Below, piece after piece: positions 1-13,125 of a DNA stretch of 61,678 bases. The position numbers were made by a program, and so were the translations under genes. Positions within the stretch are counted from its first letter, which is position 1; every line of letters begins with the position of its first letter. The DNA comes from Beroe ovata (Eukaryota > Ctenophora > Nuda > Beroida > Beroidae), in NCBI GenBank assembly GCA_946803715.1, contig CAMPET010000017.1:93687-155364 (forward strand). Direction: 5' to 3'. Below the pieces are notes generated by a model that had not been told where the DNA came from, made no database searches, and saw only the letters and a program-made list of their open reading frames with translations.

Positions 1-2163
1 CCCCCCCCCCCCTTCTAGCAGAAACACCATTGGAACATTTACTAAGGGCTAAATAATGTACATGTCACTCTTTGATCCACTTGTCTATGTTTTTCATTAC
101 AAATGAGTGGATATTGTGCTGATTAGTAATGATTATGATGTAATGAATAAATAAATAAATAAGAGTAATGAGTATTTGTCACACGCTTAGACATTATCAA
201 ATAAGTTCCTGAAAGGTTAGGTAATTAATTATTTTAGCCATTTAAGCGTGAGCATGTCACAAAACTAACGTTTTTATTCAAAAAAGAGTCACTGTCAAGA
301 GATATTTAATCAAAAGAGAAATTGTGCATGTAAGGCTTACGCCACATCAGCAAAAGCAACTCTGAAATAATGTGTTTTCAGGCGTGTTTTGAATTGACCC
401 CCGATGCATCTCAGTTCATATGACAAACTATTCCATGTTTTTGGACCATTATATTGAAATGAGCCTTCAGTTCAATATAATAGGGGAGTTCAATATAGTA
501 GGGGAGGGGGCGATCATGATTGGCTTGACAGTTTATTTGACTGAACCACCCTGAATAAAATGGATTGTTCCAATATCATGACAATCGCCTTGGATAGAGC
601 GTTATAGTATACACTATACACGCGTGTTGTTTGTTTATGTGTCATTTTGTGATAGAAATTCAAAGAGATCGACTCGAACCCAATTTATTTCCAAATCCGA
701 CAAAAATGCAAGGTCTATTTTCGATTCTAATGATGTCAGATTCCCTGTTCGTATGAAGTGGATCTCGACACACTGGTTGGACATGTCACGACTGCAAATC
801 GAAAGTGGGTTAAATACTTCAAAATGACTTGGAGGGAAAATCGGGAAAGAGAGATCCGGGCAACTGCTGTAAATTTTGAAAGTTACGGTGAATTGTAAAA
901 TTTACTGGACTGTATATATAGATGAATTTATTGAAACCCGCAGCTGATATCGATATCTTAGTGTCATGATCTGTCTGGTCGAGAGAGAACTCGGAATTAA
1001 ATGTCACAATATTATGTTCCACTGAACAGCAAGTATTTATTTGGTTGTTCACGTGTGCGATATTTCGATTACGGCAATTATAACCACACGTGATACTGAA
1101 TCACGTGATATCAGACACATATAGTGTGGCGCGCACTAACTCGAAATTATTTGAGTGTATGTCACGCTCCACCTGATTTTTATAGATGCACCTTCATAAC
1201 TCTCTTCTTAGATTACCTAATCGTCAAAAAACTTTTTTCGGCGAGGAAGTACAGCAGTAATCACGCCGAACCACGCCAGCTACTCTCAGTGGTGTTGCAC
1301 CTGGTGATTCATGGCGCAGGTGATTTTCTGTTCAAGTAGTTATTATAGTCATGGTTGGGAGCACTTCATGTATTATTCGATACGTTCTAACGATAGATGA
1401 GATAAAAATAATAGTTGAGTTAAATATCTCGAGTAGGTCAAAATTAATAATCTATTATCACTGTAACACAAGCTGTGGAGTGTGGATGATGTGTTCTTGT
1501 GTTGCGAGTCTACCATGACAGGAATCATATTGTGAGGCTATGATGTGGTACTGAAACAGAGAGCTGTAAATCAATCATATGTCATCGATCATGACGTGTC
1601 ATCATGTGTTATCATGTGTCATCATGTGTTATCAATCATGTGCCAATGTGCCATCGCGCATATGACATAGGTATCTTAGCAAGAGGCAATGTGAAAGTAA
1701 AGACCGTCACATAAATTAGCTGGACTGGCGTGAATATTGAATAATTATGAATCCTGCAGTATTTCATAATTACAATCTAAACCAGAGTGATTTTCATAGG
1801 TATATGAAATTGAAATAATCCTTATCCATGAAAAACGCTCCGCAATTTGCCGAGAGCTCAGTTTCCATTTATTTCATGCGAAAGCGCAAGAAAGTCTGAA
1901 ATTTGCCACTCTTTCGTGGAGAGGAGTTTAGGAGACCTAGTCAGACTATTATATTCTATTGCGTTGACCAATCACGGTCGTTTTCAACTAGCGAACGTTA
2001 GAAAATCGCTGAGACTCGGCAATGGACCTATATTGTGAGTGTACCTGCCGCTAAGAGAGCAAAGAGGATAGAGTTGGTATTGCTAAAGAGTGATTACTGG
2101 GCAGTGGTGTCAATTACGGTGTCAATATGAGTATTCTCACCCACAAATCGACGTCACAACCCA
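1..2163. other. No gene recognised
   Basis: The stretch opens with a run of 12 C and is otherwise AT-rich unique DNA. There is a short AATA repeat near 145-165 and an imperfect ATCATGTGT repeat near 1590-1640. Open frames here are under 75 codons and show no family signature or good splice pattern. It may be the 5' flank of the ankyrin gene that follows. Confidence 0.5.
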
Positions 2164-2206
2164 ATGGGTAGAATGGATATTCTGCGCAGCTTCAACCAAA
2201 TGCAAG
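2164..2206 (+). CDS. Possible first coding exon of the ankyrin gene (weak)
   Basis: ATG at 2164 opens a 14-codon frame (MGRMDILRSFNQMQ) that runs into a good donor, AAG|gtaatg. The next convincing exon, at 4620, needs phase 0, whereas this one ends in phase 1. A further unseen exon of 3n+2 bases would be required between them. I list it only as a candidate. Confidence 0.18.
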
Positions 2207-2379
2207 GTAATGAACTGAATTATATAATTGCGATGCTCTGGTATTGAAGCAGAGTGAGGGGGAGAGCGTTGGTAGCGCGTGAGTAAGAAACTGGAGTGAG
2301 GTTCGAAGATTTATAATGGACTATGCGAACTAGCGTACTGTGTGCTGGATCACTTGATTTGTGAACCACTATATAACAC

Positions 2380-2490
2380 GGACGCACAGACACAGACGCA
2401 GACCGCAGAAATACACGCAGACACAGACACAGACCGCAGAAATACACACAGACACAGACCGCAGAAATACACACAGACACTGACAAGCAT
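2380..2490. repeat. Minisatellite, CAGACACAGACCGCAGAAATACAC-type units
   Basis: About four imperfect copies built from CAGACACAGAC and CGCAGAAATACAC blocks. The array is non-coding and lies 5' of the LINE remnant. Confidence 0.8.
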
Positions 2491-2710
2491 GAATCACGCT
2501 GGATTACCAGTGATCGGAGTCTGTCATTGTATGACACTGTGTAGTGTGCAAGGATCGACCTGAATCGCTTCTTCAATACTATAAAGTAGTACTATAGAGT
2601 ATAACTATAGTGTGATGTGAGGATAGTCTGGAGTGTACGTCACTCACTGTACACTACACCACACCCTACACTCATACAGTGATACACACCCAGTCACCGT
2701 GAAATACGGT

Positions 2711-2754
2711 TACACACACACGCACACACACATACACACACACACACACACGCN
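2711..2754. repeat. CA microsatellite ending in an undetermined base
   Basis: An (AC)n run with CG and AT interruptions ends at the N at 2754. The LINE-derived reading frame starts directly after it, so the junction may be a collapsed or misjoined assembly point. Confidence 0.85.
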
Positions 2755-3211
2755 GCGGATAAGCTCACACGACTTGGAGATCGAATGCGGTAGGTATAAC
2801 AACATACCCAGAGATGCCCGCTTTTGCTTCTGGTGCAAAACTGTTATGGGTATTGACACCATAGAGGACGAAAGTCACCTAATCAACGAATGCGATCTCT
2901 ATGCTTCTCTTCGCAGCAAGCTCATCTGTAGGCTTAACAGTGATCCCATCCCTCACCCTGCTCTCAGCATCGGCAAAGACCTTATCAGAACTCAACTCAA
3001 CTCACTCCTATCACCTCACTCACCCATTCTCATCCCCAACGATCATGACTACAACTCACCCTCGTCACACTACATAATCAACTGCATTTGCACGTTCATT
3101 TGTCGTGCAATGGAAAAAAGACAAAAGTTCATGAAGGAGTTACGTGACAATCAAAAGCTAAAGAACACCCTGCTCATCCGCTTCACCAATAACGCTGGTA
3201 TTGATAGATGA
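2755..3211 (+). pseudogene. 5'-truncated LINE (non-LTR retrotransposon) ORF2 C-terminus
   Basis: The frame reads about 150 residues to a TGA at 3209-3211. It begins with the pattern seen after the reverse transcriptase domain of many animal LINEs: an S-H-x-L-x-I-E-x-G-R-Y block, then R-x-C/F-x-x-C (FCFWC), an E-D-E-x-H segment and a downstream Cys, followed by Y-x-x-L-R. The catalytic FADD box, fingers/palm and endonuclease are absent, so this is a dead 5'-truncated insertion, which is the usual LINE outcome. The family (CR1-, RTE- or L2-like) cannot be told from this piece. No poly(A) tail is obvious after the stop. Confidence 0.7.
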
Positions 3212-4619
3212 AAGCACGGCCATCTTCACGCCAACCAGTAACCTCTACCCGGTATCACTCTAGCACCTTGACACCCACACAGACCATCCTCACTAATCAA
3301 TGGCTCACCCCACCTCCCTTAATCCCCTCTCCTAACCCCGGCTTACTTTGACTTTCTTGAGTGAATGTTTTTTGCTTAAAACGAAGTCTTGAATAGGTAT
3401 GATAGGTATGGAGATAATAGTCAAGATTTTTATCTGTTCGTTTGTCTATGTATGATATGACGACCAGCGTCAGCAGGTCAATATCGAATTCTAAACCTTG
3501 TAAACCTTGTAAAACCTTGTAAACCTTGTACACACACTCACACACACAGCTACACACAGACACACACACACACAAATATATACACACAGACACACAGACA
3601 CACACACACACTCTCTTTCTCTTACACTGAGTTGCATGATTTTCACGAGACTGATTAATGACTGCAGGCTATAGGACTGCAGGCTATAGCTTGTTGTCAT
3701 GGTAGCACATCACACTCATCACACATCATCACACTCATCACACTCATCACACATCACACTGGTAAACAGTAAGATCACAGTTGACAGAACTCTCATGAAC
3801 CTCCACCGTTCACTCTCATGAGTAACGATATATCTCACGCATGATAACTGTCTGTCTGACACATGTCACATTGCTATCAGAAGACCGATGTTTCTAGCCT
3901 GTCATTATATTTGAGGGTGACTTTTTAATGGAATTCACTGATTAGTCTGTATCAGACATCAGTTATTCGCGTTGGATGATGACCAATGTCGATACTCGAC
4001 AGCAATAACGCGGGACTACTTGCTGAACGCCGCATGTTTCAATTACTTCTAACATAATTAGATGATTGCTACTGTACGTCAACTTTAGATCAACTCGTTG
4101 GGAAAGTATCCAATAGAATAATAGCCTCAGGAATCAGTCCCGACAACATTGATTTCCCCCATTATGCTCTATGGCGAAGCTTGGAAACGTTCCCACGATG
4201 ATTTGAGAGAGACTTAGTGGCATTTCAATTTCCCCGACTCTGTGCATCAAGTTACACAGTTTACTTCATGTCTACCACTTACCTTCGCAACTAAAGCATC
4301 TACTGTGGCGTTGACAAGGAGATGGTATCTAAGTAACTCAGTAGAGTGGCGGCGCTAGAATTGTAAGAGAACCAACACCTAGGAATAGGATAGCGGAAAT
4401 CTTTCTAAAATCCAACTCTTCTTATGGTGTAGGACCATGGTTTACAGCTACGACCGACAATAAGTTGAATTGGGACACAGTGGAGCAGTGCCAATATTAT
4501 AGTCAGTAGCTTGAGCTGCAATAATTATAAATNATCTCATTGGTCTGGTAAAACTTTACCGATCTAATTATAGCTTTATAGGAATTCATGACAATTGATA
4601 GACTTTTTCCTCTCCACAG
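3212..4619. other. Gene-free stretch with simple repeats
   Basis: It holds an AAACCTTGT repeat (3493-3530), interrupted CA runs (3531-3616), an ACACTCATC repeat (3711-3765) and one N at 4533. No exon with supported splice sites was seen. It is probably an upstream intron or flank of the ankyrin gene. Confidence 0.5.
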
Positions 4620-7600
4620 GCGAGACTCAATCTTCTGATATCGGTGGACGACAGTGGGAAAACACCTGTCCATTTGGTGAGTGAGCAGTACAACTTTGAA
4701 ATATTGCATTGATTGGGCGTGTATAAGCTATTTCACATTCCGCTCGACATTCGACAATACATGAATATTCCTGGCTCCGAGGAGCAAGTTTCTGTCGATA
4801 TGAAACTTGATTGTATTGGGGCATTCTTGTGACCAGTTAAATCACTGATCACTGAGATGAAATTGCTACTGTCCCGGTTATAGGCCAGCATGGGTTTAAC
4901 TAGCTTCAACTATATCATGGTTATAGAGTGCTTATATAATACGGAATACCCAACTTCTAGAACACCCAATGTCGGAAATGCCCAACGTCGCGAATACCCA
5001 ACTATTAAGATAAGAGACTGCAATGACATCATACCCGGAATAGTGAATACCCAAGGTCGCGAAATCGCGAATACCCAACAATTCATTCCACTTCCAGGCA
5101 ATTTTTCAGAGATATCGTGCAACTATATTAGCTAATTTAATCATGCAGCTAATTAAATAATATTCATGAAGCTAAATTTTAAATTGGATCCTTATTAAAT
5201 CAAAATTTTCATTTACGAATTCGTGACAAAAGTCAACTAATTGCAGCTGTTCGACAGCAGTTTCAGATGGAATTTTTCCATTCTAACAGCCAAAATTGCT
5301 AAAATTTTCAACTGACACACATTGGTCTGGGATATGGACCTACTCCCAGAAAGTTGCTCAAAGTATTTTGAGATTGTTTCCAGGTTTCCTATCCCATATC
5401 TCCTAGATTATGATGTCATGAGGACATATGTGTACCCCTTCCTCCACCCTTTTTCTCAAAATCCAATGTTGTCACTTGATAGTACAAATGGAAAAAATAG
5501 TTTTTTTTCTGTATTTCCACAATGAAATGAGCGCTGTTTCCAAAAAACACACACTCAAATCTCCTCTCAAGTCTCTTTGACTCTGCACGCTTGACACTGC
5601 GCCGATGGTCGGTGATCTTTCGATATTTAAATTTCTATGAAATCGTTGTATCAATCGTTGTATCAATCGTTGTATCGGTAAATTTCTGATAGCAAATAAA
5701 ACATTGGTTTGTTTAATGATTATGGCGACCGTTTTGTTGCCAAAAATCTTTTATTTTCAAATTTCTTTGTTATAATTGATATGCCGGCATATAAGGATGT
5801 TCAAAGAAAAAAGTTTGAAATTTAGAAACCGGTTTTATATTAAAGTAACAATCATTAACTTTGAAGTCCGATCATCGAGTCAAAATAAGTATATTTAAGA
5901 GTTTAACTTTTTCTTCCAATCACTTGTGAATGTGTGAATTTTTTCTCAAGGTCATATTATGTTTAGCTACTAAAAAAGCACGAAAAACTTGATGACCTAT
6001 ATCATGAGTGACGAAATATTAAGTAGGACATGATATAATTGTGTTGGTGACAAGCTGGACGATTAGATTTTTGCTTATCTAAGCACAGGCGTGAATTGTG
6101 TTATAAAAATGACGGGTAATGCTTGACGAATGATCCGATATTTTTAATACTGAAAAATTGAGATGGTCTTATAGTAATTTATCAATTTAACTCAAATAGA
6201 ATTTCAACTCACGTCAATACTCGATATTGAATATTTGTGACTTCAGCTAACACAGATGTGAATAAATTAACACGCAGTGAATTAATTAACACTGGCAAAC
6301 CACTATTAAATGTGAATCATGATAGTGGTACTGGTGGCACACTGCAAGTCACCAGGAAAGTGACGAGCGCTCTATATTAGTTGGGATAATATCTGTCTAC
6401 AAGGGTGGCCCGTTTACTTTTCGAATTTCGTGGAAAATGTTGTTAAATAGTGGATCTAACTGCTTGAGCTGTTTCACCTGAGACGCATTAATGAAAATCA
6501 GACTGCCCGGGACAGAAATCGCAGACATATCCGTGTACAATATATCCCAGTGGGTATTGGGTATAGGATATTTAGTATATCATGCAAAAATGGGCATTGG
6601 GGATTGACCAAGTCTCTTAGACGAAAAGCTATATGTTACGGTCGGAACACGCTCTAAAGTGCTTCCACTTTCCATGGATCGCCTCAAAGCAAACTATACG
6701 TAATCCCTTGATTTTTCAATTTTCATTAAACTTGACAGTCTTTATGCCAACTTGGCAACGTGACAGTATTGGCAACGTGACAGTCTTTATATGCCAACTG
6801 AACATCATTATACCTACAGACTTGTCAGTCTGTCACGCATATCTGTAGTGCCGTAGTGGGGAGGCTAGCGTGAGTCGAGCAGTATGTAATATATTTCCCC
6901 CATGCCAGTTTCTCCTATTTCTGCAATCAGACTGGGATCAGCTGAGTTTTGTTGAGAAGCAGTGATTTGTGCGCGGTGCATCAAGATCAAAGTTATTGGT
7001 AAAACACAGTGGGATAATTAATGCTGATTTAGGATATTGAATCGTACAAGTCGTATATTCTTTGTGATATTCCGTGCAATAAAATTCTGAACAAGAAGTC
7101 ACGTGATCAAATGATGCTATTCACCAGTATAACTGTTCCGCTTGTGTATTGGGATCATGGTACAATAGTGTGGGCATATTATGGAGCTGTCCGGTGATAC
7201 TATGCACTTGCAGGTGTGCTACATAATAACGGTGTAGTTCCCACATGCAAGGTATAAATAATGGTATTGATTAAACCATTAATTAATTAATCATATCTTG
7301 TCTATGCTGTATGAAGAATCTGATTATTGCGATGTTCAGGCGGCACAAAGCGGGAGTTTGAACTGTTTGCACTGGATGCTGGAACTGGGCGTCGAGCCCG
7401 ACATAACCGACAGTAAGTACGAATCATCACTTACCCGGTCATGATACACAATGTTTGAATAATTCAAGTCTTTTGTCTCATGATTTGATAAGTATTCATT
7501 CTCCAGACGATCTGAACACCCCGCTTCATTCTGCTGCCAAGAAATCTCAGATCCTGGCTTACAGCTGTTTACTCTATCACGGAGCTTCCCAAAGTGATCG

Positions 7601-10600
7601 CAACTCAAAGGTTGGCTCGTGTGCGACTTGTCCTGTCCAATGTTGTCATTCTCCTACAACACAACGACCTCAATTATATTGATTTTACTAAGAGCCTTTC
7701 GTCACACGAGTTTTAGCTAATCTTCATATTTATCCGAAAATTCTGCTCTAATATGGAGTAACAAACAGGAAGAAACGCCGATGGATGTCGCACGAAAAGT
7801 TGGGAGTCCGTTCGCTGTGGGGAAAGCAGGTAACTAGAAAAACCCTCAGCATTTGGATAGGGGTTATTTTCAAGAATCGCATAATTGCTTAGAATTTGGA
7901 GGATATTTCTGGTTATCCTATGGTTGCGAACTCAGACAATTGTAACAGTGTTAGTGTTTAATTGGAGAATTAAAGACTAACCACCGATTCAATTGTCTGA
8001 GTTCGCAACCATAGGATAACCAGAAATATCCTTCAAATTCACTCCCTCGACAAGTCCAATTATATTGGTGATCCTACATCTTTGTACTGAGGGAGTGTCA
8101 CAATTTGACTCAATATCCATGGTTACCCAATCATAGCTTGATGGTGAATGGTAATGCGCGCTGCTCCCTTGACGGTTTAAAACCTGAAGCCCTGCTACCT
8201 CCCAGCCTCATGCTCGTGATGGAACCATTGTAGTAAATATGTGTAGAGATATTATAGAGGACGCTCACCAATAGAGAGTAGTAGAGCAGAACCAAAATCT
8301 GCTAATGGTAGTGGATGCTTGGCGTTTACGTCAATAACAAAAAATCAGGGAATCCGCATAAACTACGGTCTAATAACTACGGACTGTAACGGGAAGTAGA
8401 TTTTAGAACTCTATGTTAATTATTCGTCTCAAGGATAGTAGAATTTCCTGCAAGTAGAAACCAAAATCAACGGTATGCGTGGCTTAATAAAGACTTTTAA
8501 ACTCACATTAAATCTAAATTCCCCCAACAGTAATCTAGACTATGTCGAAGATATAAGTTTCGGTTTATTCACTGATATAATATCATCATTATCTCCTTAA
8601 ACTCTTTACACACAATCGTGACACTCTAATTCATGCAAAAGTCACGTTATTTCAACACAAATTCGTATCGAGATGAGTCCTGATAAGCAGCTATAATAGC
8701 TGAACGCTGAGTGGTGTTATGACTAATTATAATAGCAATTTACAGCATTATTTGTCATTTTGAACAGCACTGATTTATCACGTGACTGATATGATTTACT
8801 GCTGTGTATGTGGAGAAATATACAGAATATTGAACCACTCACATAGCAGGATGTCAGAGCTGTGGGAATATAATTTCGACACAAGTAAAGGAGCGAGATG
8901 CAGAGTTAGTGCGAAATAAGGTGAAGACTATCTAGGCACAGTGCACAGTGCACTTAGATTACTGCAAGGTGTTTCGTGGTGGAAAAGGCAGTGTTTTTAA
9001 TGAGTTACCAACATCAATTAAGGTACGGCACCGAATTGTCTGCACTCGTGGTAACCGAGTGACGCAGTCACGAGGTAGCAGTCACATGATAGCTGATAGC
9101 TAATAAGAGCTGCTATGTATGATCGAGATCTAAACCGGTTTCCGGAATCACAATCAAACGTCAATTTGTGCCGTACCATAAGCATGTTATAGAACTACTG
9201 ACATAACTCGTGCCTTCGGCACTCGTTGGGTCAGCAGTTCCGTAACCTACCTTAAAGTATCTATGGTATGTTTTCCCTTACCAAGTCCATGATCCTACTA
9301 TTGGGTATTATAGGTGTGATGGTTGCTGAGCGTTATGCAATTTGTTCTATCAGAACAGAATATTGAACAGGGGTACTTATTATAGCTGCTAAGATGTACA
9401 GGAAATTGGGTGTATATATGATGATTTACCACCTTGTCAAAATGAATCGAAACATACTCTCATATTATATGATACCAGAACTCCATTCTCCATAGCAACC
9501 CAGACATTCACAGCATGTCATAGTGTCATACGATACCTACTGGTCATCTCATGAGACGTGAGAAGCATCATTTACTCGAAAAACAACGCACTCCAATCCA
9601 CACAACAGCGATTAGTTTTAGTTCCGCTTATCTCTATATTCATTGATTCCTTCCTGATGCAAGTTGTACTTGTTAAGGAGATGACGATTGAATCGATATT
9701 GCAGATCGTATTGTATTATAGGAGGGCATTGGAGAGTATAGGAGAGCATTGGAGAGTATAGGAGGGCATTGGAGAGTATAGGAGAGCATTGGAGGGTATT
9801 GGAGAACATTGGAGAGTATAGGAGAGCATTAGCTCTGAGGGTGTGAGAGCTAAGTTGTAATGCGTGTCCACTCTCTATATGGTTGATGACCACATGCAAC
9901 TGTTGAAATTTTAATCAAGGAGCCCTTACCATATTACCAAGACGAGCATGTAGTATTAGTATCGTATCGCTAATATCCATCAGTTGCATGTAAACCTTAT
10001 GAGCCCAATGAACCTAATAAATCATTTCTATTCGGGCATTTCAGTGAATACCCAATACCTACAGAATATCTAGAAATTGAAGTTGTTGGAGTCTTTCTGA
10101 ATGCTTTCATATAAAAACATTCTTCTCAAGACTGCGCCGCGCGAAAAACTATCGTATAAAAAGTTGCGTTTCAGCATTTAGTGAATTCACGTTTAGTGAG
10201 TTCATTATTATTCATTTATTTGTTGATCAATTATTGCATGGTCAACTGTTTATCAATTATCATCAACTAGCCTGACGACTGACCAGCTACGACCTATACA
10301 GTAGACTGAGCTAGACTGAAAACTGAGCATTGGCCCTATGATAGTATCATTGATCTACTCATTGATCTACTCAAATCCTCTCGTGATCGCGAAGTGCCAA
10401 TTTCTGATATTTCTTTTAATCTCATCCCTGATGGAATGAAAAGTGGTGCCATCTTTTCGTGATTCAAACGTCATCAACTTTTGATGGGTTTCGAAGGATA
10501 TCAGAATGAATTGCTGTTGAAATGTTTTATCATTGATCTACAGGGTGTGTGAAAAATATGTGGGCAAATGTAAACGTCCATATCTCCTCTTCTGCTCGGA

Positions 10601-11886
10601 GCTAGCATATCTCCGCGTTTTTTAGAATTATTCTCGAATATTTGTTTGTTGAGGAGGGTTATGTTGAAGTCGGCATTAATTTTCTTGGCCCAGATCGCTG
10701 ATTGTGGCTCGTGCGATGTCGATGAATGAAGTTGACAAAAGCAGTTTTGTTGTTTCTTGTCAATTTCTCCGTCAATTTTTGGGGCTGAAACTTGAATTTT
10801 TGAGCAAGTAGGTGTTAGTGATGTCTATCTACACTGCAAATTTCATCGTGAAACTCAAAACAAGACAAAGAGCATAGGCTGATAACTCGGGCATTTTTGA
10901 GCTAGGAGCTTGAAATTTTGATGGAAAAACTTATGGCAAATACCTACCTATCAGAATTCTTAATTTCATCCAGAACGTCCAATCAGAATCTGGGTCAATA
11001 GCGTCTAATTTTGTCCCTTTTTCGACACACCCTGTATCATACCTATTGTTCATTGAAATTGAATGAATAGAAAATGCGTTATCGACTTACATTGAGTGAA
11101 CTGACTACCAAATACCCATCTTGTCACCATAATCAATAATGTGATAATATATCGATTGCCTAGTGCCTACATTCCTTCCTGTACCTAACGCTGATCTATC
11201 TTATCTTTCAGTATCGGGTGAGAAAAAGTGTCCCAAATGCAAGCAGAAAGGATTGGACTTGGCGTGGGAGCACAAACACAGCCCATCTGATATTATGGTC
11301 GCCATTGAATCTAGTAAAGATCTTCTCTTCAACATTACACAAGAGGGCAGGTAGGTACTGAACACGGTAACCATGGTGTGCTGGACACAGTGACTTTGCG
11401 TCCACTATCATGATTGCAGCAGTCGACTGTCGACAGCAGTATAGACAGCTTCTTATTTGGCTAATATAAGGGAATATGCGCCAGCACTGACAGCTAATTA
11501 TATTCTCATCCAACATATAATATTATCCTCACATGAACCTACTATAATGGCATGTTTTTCATATTTTATTGCTGCAATAATGAACAGTGTTGGTCACGCA
11601 ATGTGTGAACACGCAAATTACCCCTAGAGACGGCCATTTAACAGCCGCTGAGTACAATTATTATACTGGTACAATGTTTGATAGCTGTACTATTAGAGTA
11701 CAATTATACTGGTACACAATGTTTGATACTCTATTGCTCTCCCTCAGGCCGGCTAAAGTCCGGGTGGATGAGGGGGGAAGCGAGCACTCTCTCATATCTT
11801 CCCCCTCCACCAGTAGTTCCACCAGCATAACCCAACTACCAAAGAGAAACATTGCTGCCAAGTACTTTGGAAACTTTGTCAATTGA
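4620..11886 (+). CDS. Ankyrin-repeat protein (5' end not found), six exons
   Basis: Six exons join in phase: 4620-4676, 7340-7412, 7507-7610, 7769-7829, 11212-11350 and 11748-11886 (TGA). Each has AG/GT borders, giving 190 residues. The first four encode ankyrin repeats: SGKTPVHL followed by AAQSG, then NTPLHSAAKKS and ETPMDVARK are classic TPLHxAA helices. The fifth exon has a CPKC pair (one half of a possible zinc site) and an acidic/hydrophobic helix. The last is Ser/Thr-rich and ends KYFGNFVN. Ankyrin repeats bind other proteins; the partner is unknown. Start exon(s) upstream of 4620 are missing. The 3.4 kb intron 7830-11211 is much longer than is usual here and is filled with repeats. 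I could not match it to a named ANKRD family member. Confidence 0.8.
4677..7339. other. Long intron of the ankyrin gene
   Basis: It contains AATACCCAA(C/T) units around 4945-5085 (several CGCGAATACCCAA copies) and a TCAATCGTTGTA triplet repeat at 5648-5685. The rest is AT-rich with no exon recognised. Confidence 0.55.
7891..8040. mobile_element. MITE-like hairpin, 51-bp arms
   Basis: The left arm 7891-7941 starts GAATTTGGAGGATATTTCTG and the right arm 7990-8040 is its near-perfect reverse complement, ending CAGAAATATCCTTCAAATTC. About 48 bp separate the arms. There is no coding capacity. The terminal inverted repeats run almost the whole length, as in short non-autonomous DNA transposons. 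No clear target-site duplication was found. Confidence 0.75.
8041..10540. other. Intronic sequence without exons
   Basis: Part of the 3.4 kb ankyrin intron. Apart from the minisatellite at 9718-9835 I see no exon, RNA gene or strong repeat. Confidence 0.5.
9718..9835. repeat. Minisatellite, ~20-bp GGAGAGTATAGGAGAGCATT units
   Basis: About six copies alternate GGAGGGCATT, GGAGAGTATA and GGAGAGCATT decamers. The array lies in the large ankyrin-gene intron and is non-coding. Confidence 0.85.
10541..11034. mobile_element. Tc1/mariner-like MITE, 494 bp, TA target duplication
   Basis: The left end is CAGGGTGTGTGAAAAA and the right end is TTTTTCGACACACCCTG, forming ~17-bp terminal inverted repeats. 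Both ends are flanked by TA (10539-10540 and 11035-11036). TA duplication with CAGGGTGT-type ends is the hallmark of IS630/Tc1/mariner elements. The interior has no transposase frame, so it must be mobilised in trans or be dead. It sits just 5' of the penultimate ankyrin exon. Confidence 0.75.
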
Positions 11887-12421
11887 CATGAATCATATGG
11901 CAGTGAGATGATGACTACCGACTGGTCAAGTGATTCCGTGTCAACGATATTTGTAATTGTACCGACTATAAAACCCGTTAAAAAGATTGCCAGCGCCAAC
12001 GCGCAACACTGAAAGTGAAACACATACAACATTACAAAATTACAACAACATTGAATTTGAAGAACAACTTTTCAAACAATACGGTAATTCGGTCACTTCT
12101 TCAGAGCAAAATCAGTGTTCAATTTCAAATTTGCATGGCAGTGCAATGGCACCGCCAAAGATGCAGATAGTTTTTCATCTTGTTCCGTTGTTTAACTTTA
12201 ATTTAACTTTTTTTGTTTCATTTTTCATCATCATTGATCATGTTGATGTTTAAATATAATGCATATTTGCGTTAGTGTAGCACTAGCACAGCAGTATAAT
12301 TCACGTAAGCCTGAAATAAGTATAAAAAAATGTTGTTTTGTTAATTGTAGGAATTCTTATATGTTGAATTGTTCATGATCTGGATCATGCATGAGTTTGT
12401 CGATCGCATCGTTGCGTTGTC

Positions 12422-12524
12422 GGGCGATGCCAGACCGCTGATGCAAGCCGCGAAGCGGCTAGGCTTGCGTCAGCAAACTGACGCAAGCCGCTTCGCGGCT
12501 TGCATCAGCGGTCTGGCATCGCCG
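12422..12524. repeat. GC-rich palindrome with ~50-bp arms
   Basis: Arm 12422-12473 pairs with 12478-12524 around a CAAA loop. The arms contain GATGCCAGACCGCTGATGC and a CCGCGAAGCGGCT core. The same ACTTGCTTCGCGGCTTGCATCAGCGG-type text recurs at 45617-45633 and 53000-53025, so this is part of a dispersed family. Confidence 0.85.
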
Positions 12525-12574
12525 CGCCCGACAAACAAGAGATTGATTGCGTTGATTTGCCGGATGTTTATAAT

Positions 12575-13125
12575 CAACGTGTGCACAACCATGACTCATA
12601 GGTAGAGAAAAATTCAAAAACCGGCCAGCTACAAAACACTGCACTTCGTCACTTCATAGTACATGCAATGCAGTTGCACACTTGGATCATAATTCATAAT
12701 GGAATTGGATATAAACTAAAACTTTATATCTAATTCCATTATGAATTATGATCCAAGTGTGCATTGCGTGTACTATGAATTGACGCGGACGAAGTGCAGT
12801 GTTTTGTAGGGCCGGGTTTTGAATTTTTCTCTACCTATGAGTTTGTCAGATGTTACCTGACCTGTTTCTCGCGCGAGCGCGCCTTCATCGAAGGCCGAAA
12901 CAGGCCTCCGATGAAGGCGCCTCCGATGAAGGCGCCTCCGATGAAGGCGCGCGCGCCGCGCGCGAGAAACTGAGGTCAGATAAAATCTGACAACCTATGA
13001 GTCATGGTTGTGCACACGTTGCGCGGCGCGCCCCTGTTCTACTCAGTGAACTGAGAAGTCGTAGAATTGAAAGGAGACGCGCAGCGCGCGCGAAGTATAA
13101 GTATTTGGGTCACGCAGCGCGGGAG
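12575..13125. mobile_element. Nested fold-back element (copy A of a GC-rich palindromic family)
   Basis: Three inverted repeats are nested or adjacent. A perfect 28-bp pair at 12575-12602/12994-13021 contains ACGTGTGCACAACCATGACT. A long hairpin has arms 12593-12715 and 12723-12843. A GTCAGAT...GTTTCTCGCGCG palindrome lies at ~12845-12990, its centre holding tandem CTCCGATGAAGGCG units. A shared ~115-bp module follows at 13009-13125: TGTGCACACGTTGCG, then CTACTCAGTGAACTGA, GTCGTAGAA, and TTTGGGTCACGCAGCGCGGG. No protein is encoded. The family recurs at 45.6-46.5 and 52.9-53.4 kb. Confidence 0.8.

Noticed and set aside
7340-7829. Dynein or kinase fragment in the ankyrin exons
   Set aside because: TPLHSAA and TPMDVA patterns and phase-consistent joins identify ankyrin repeats.
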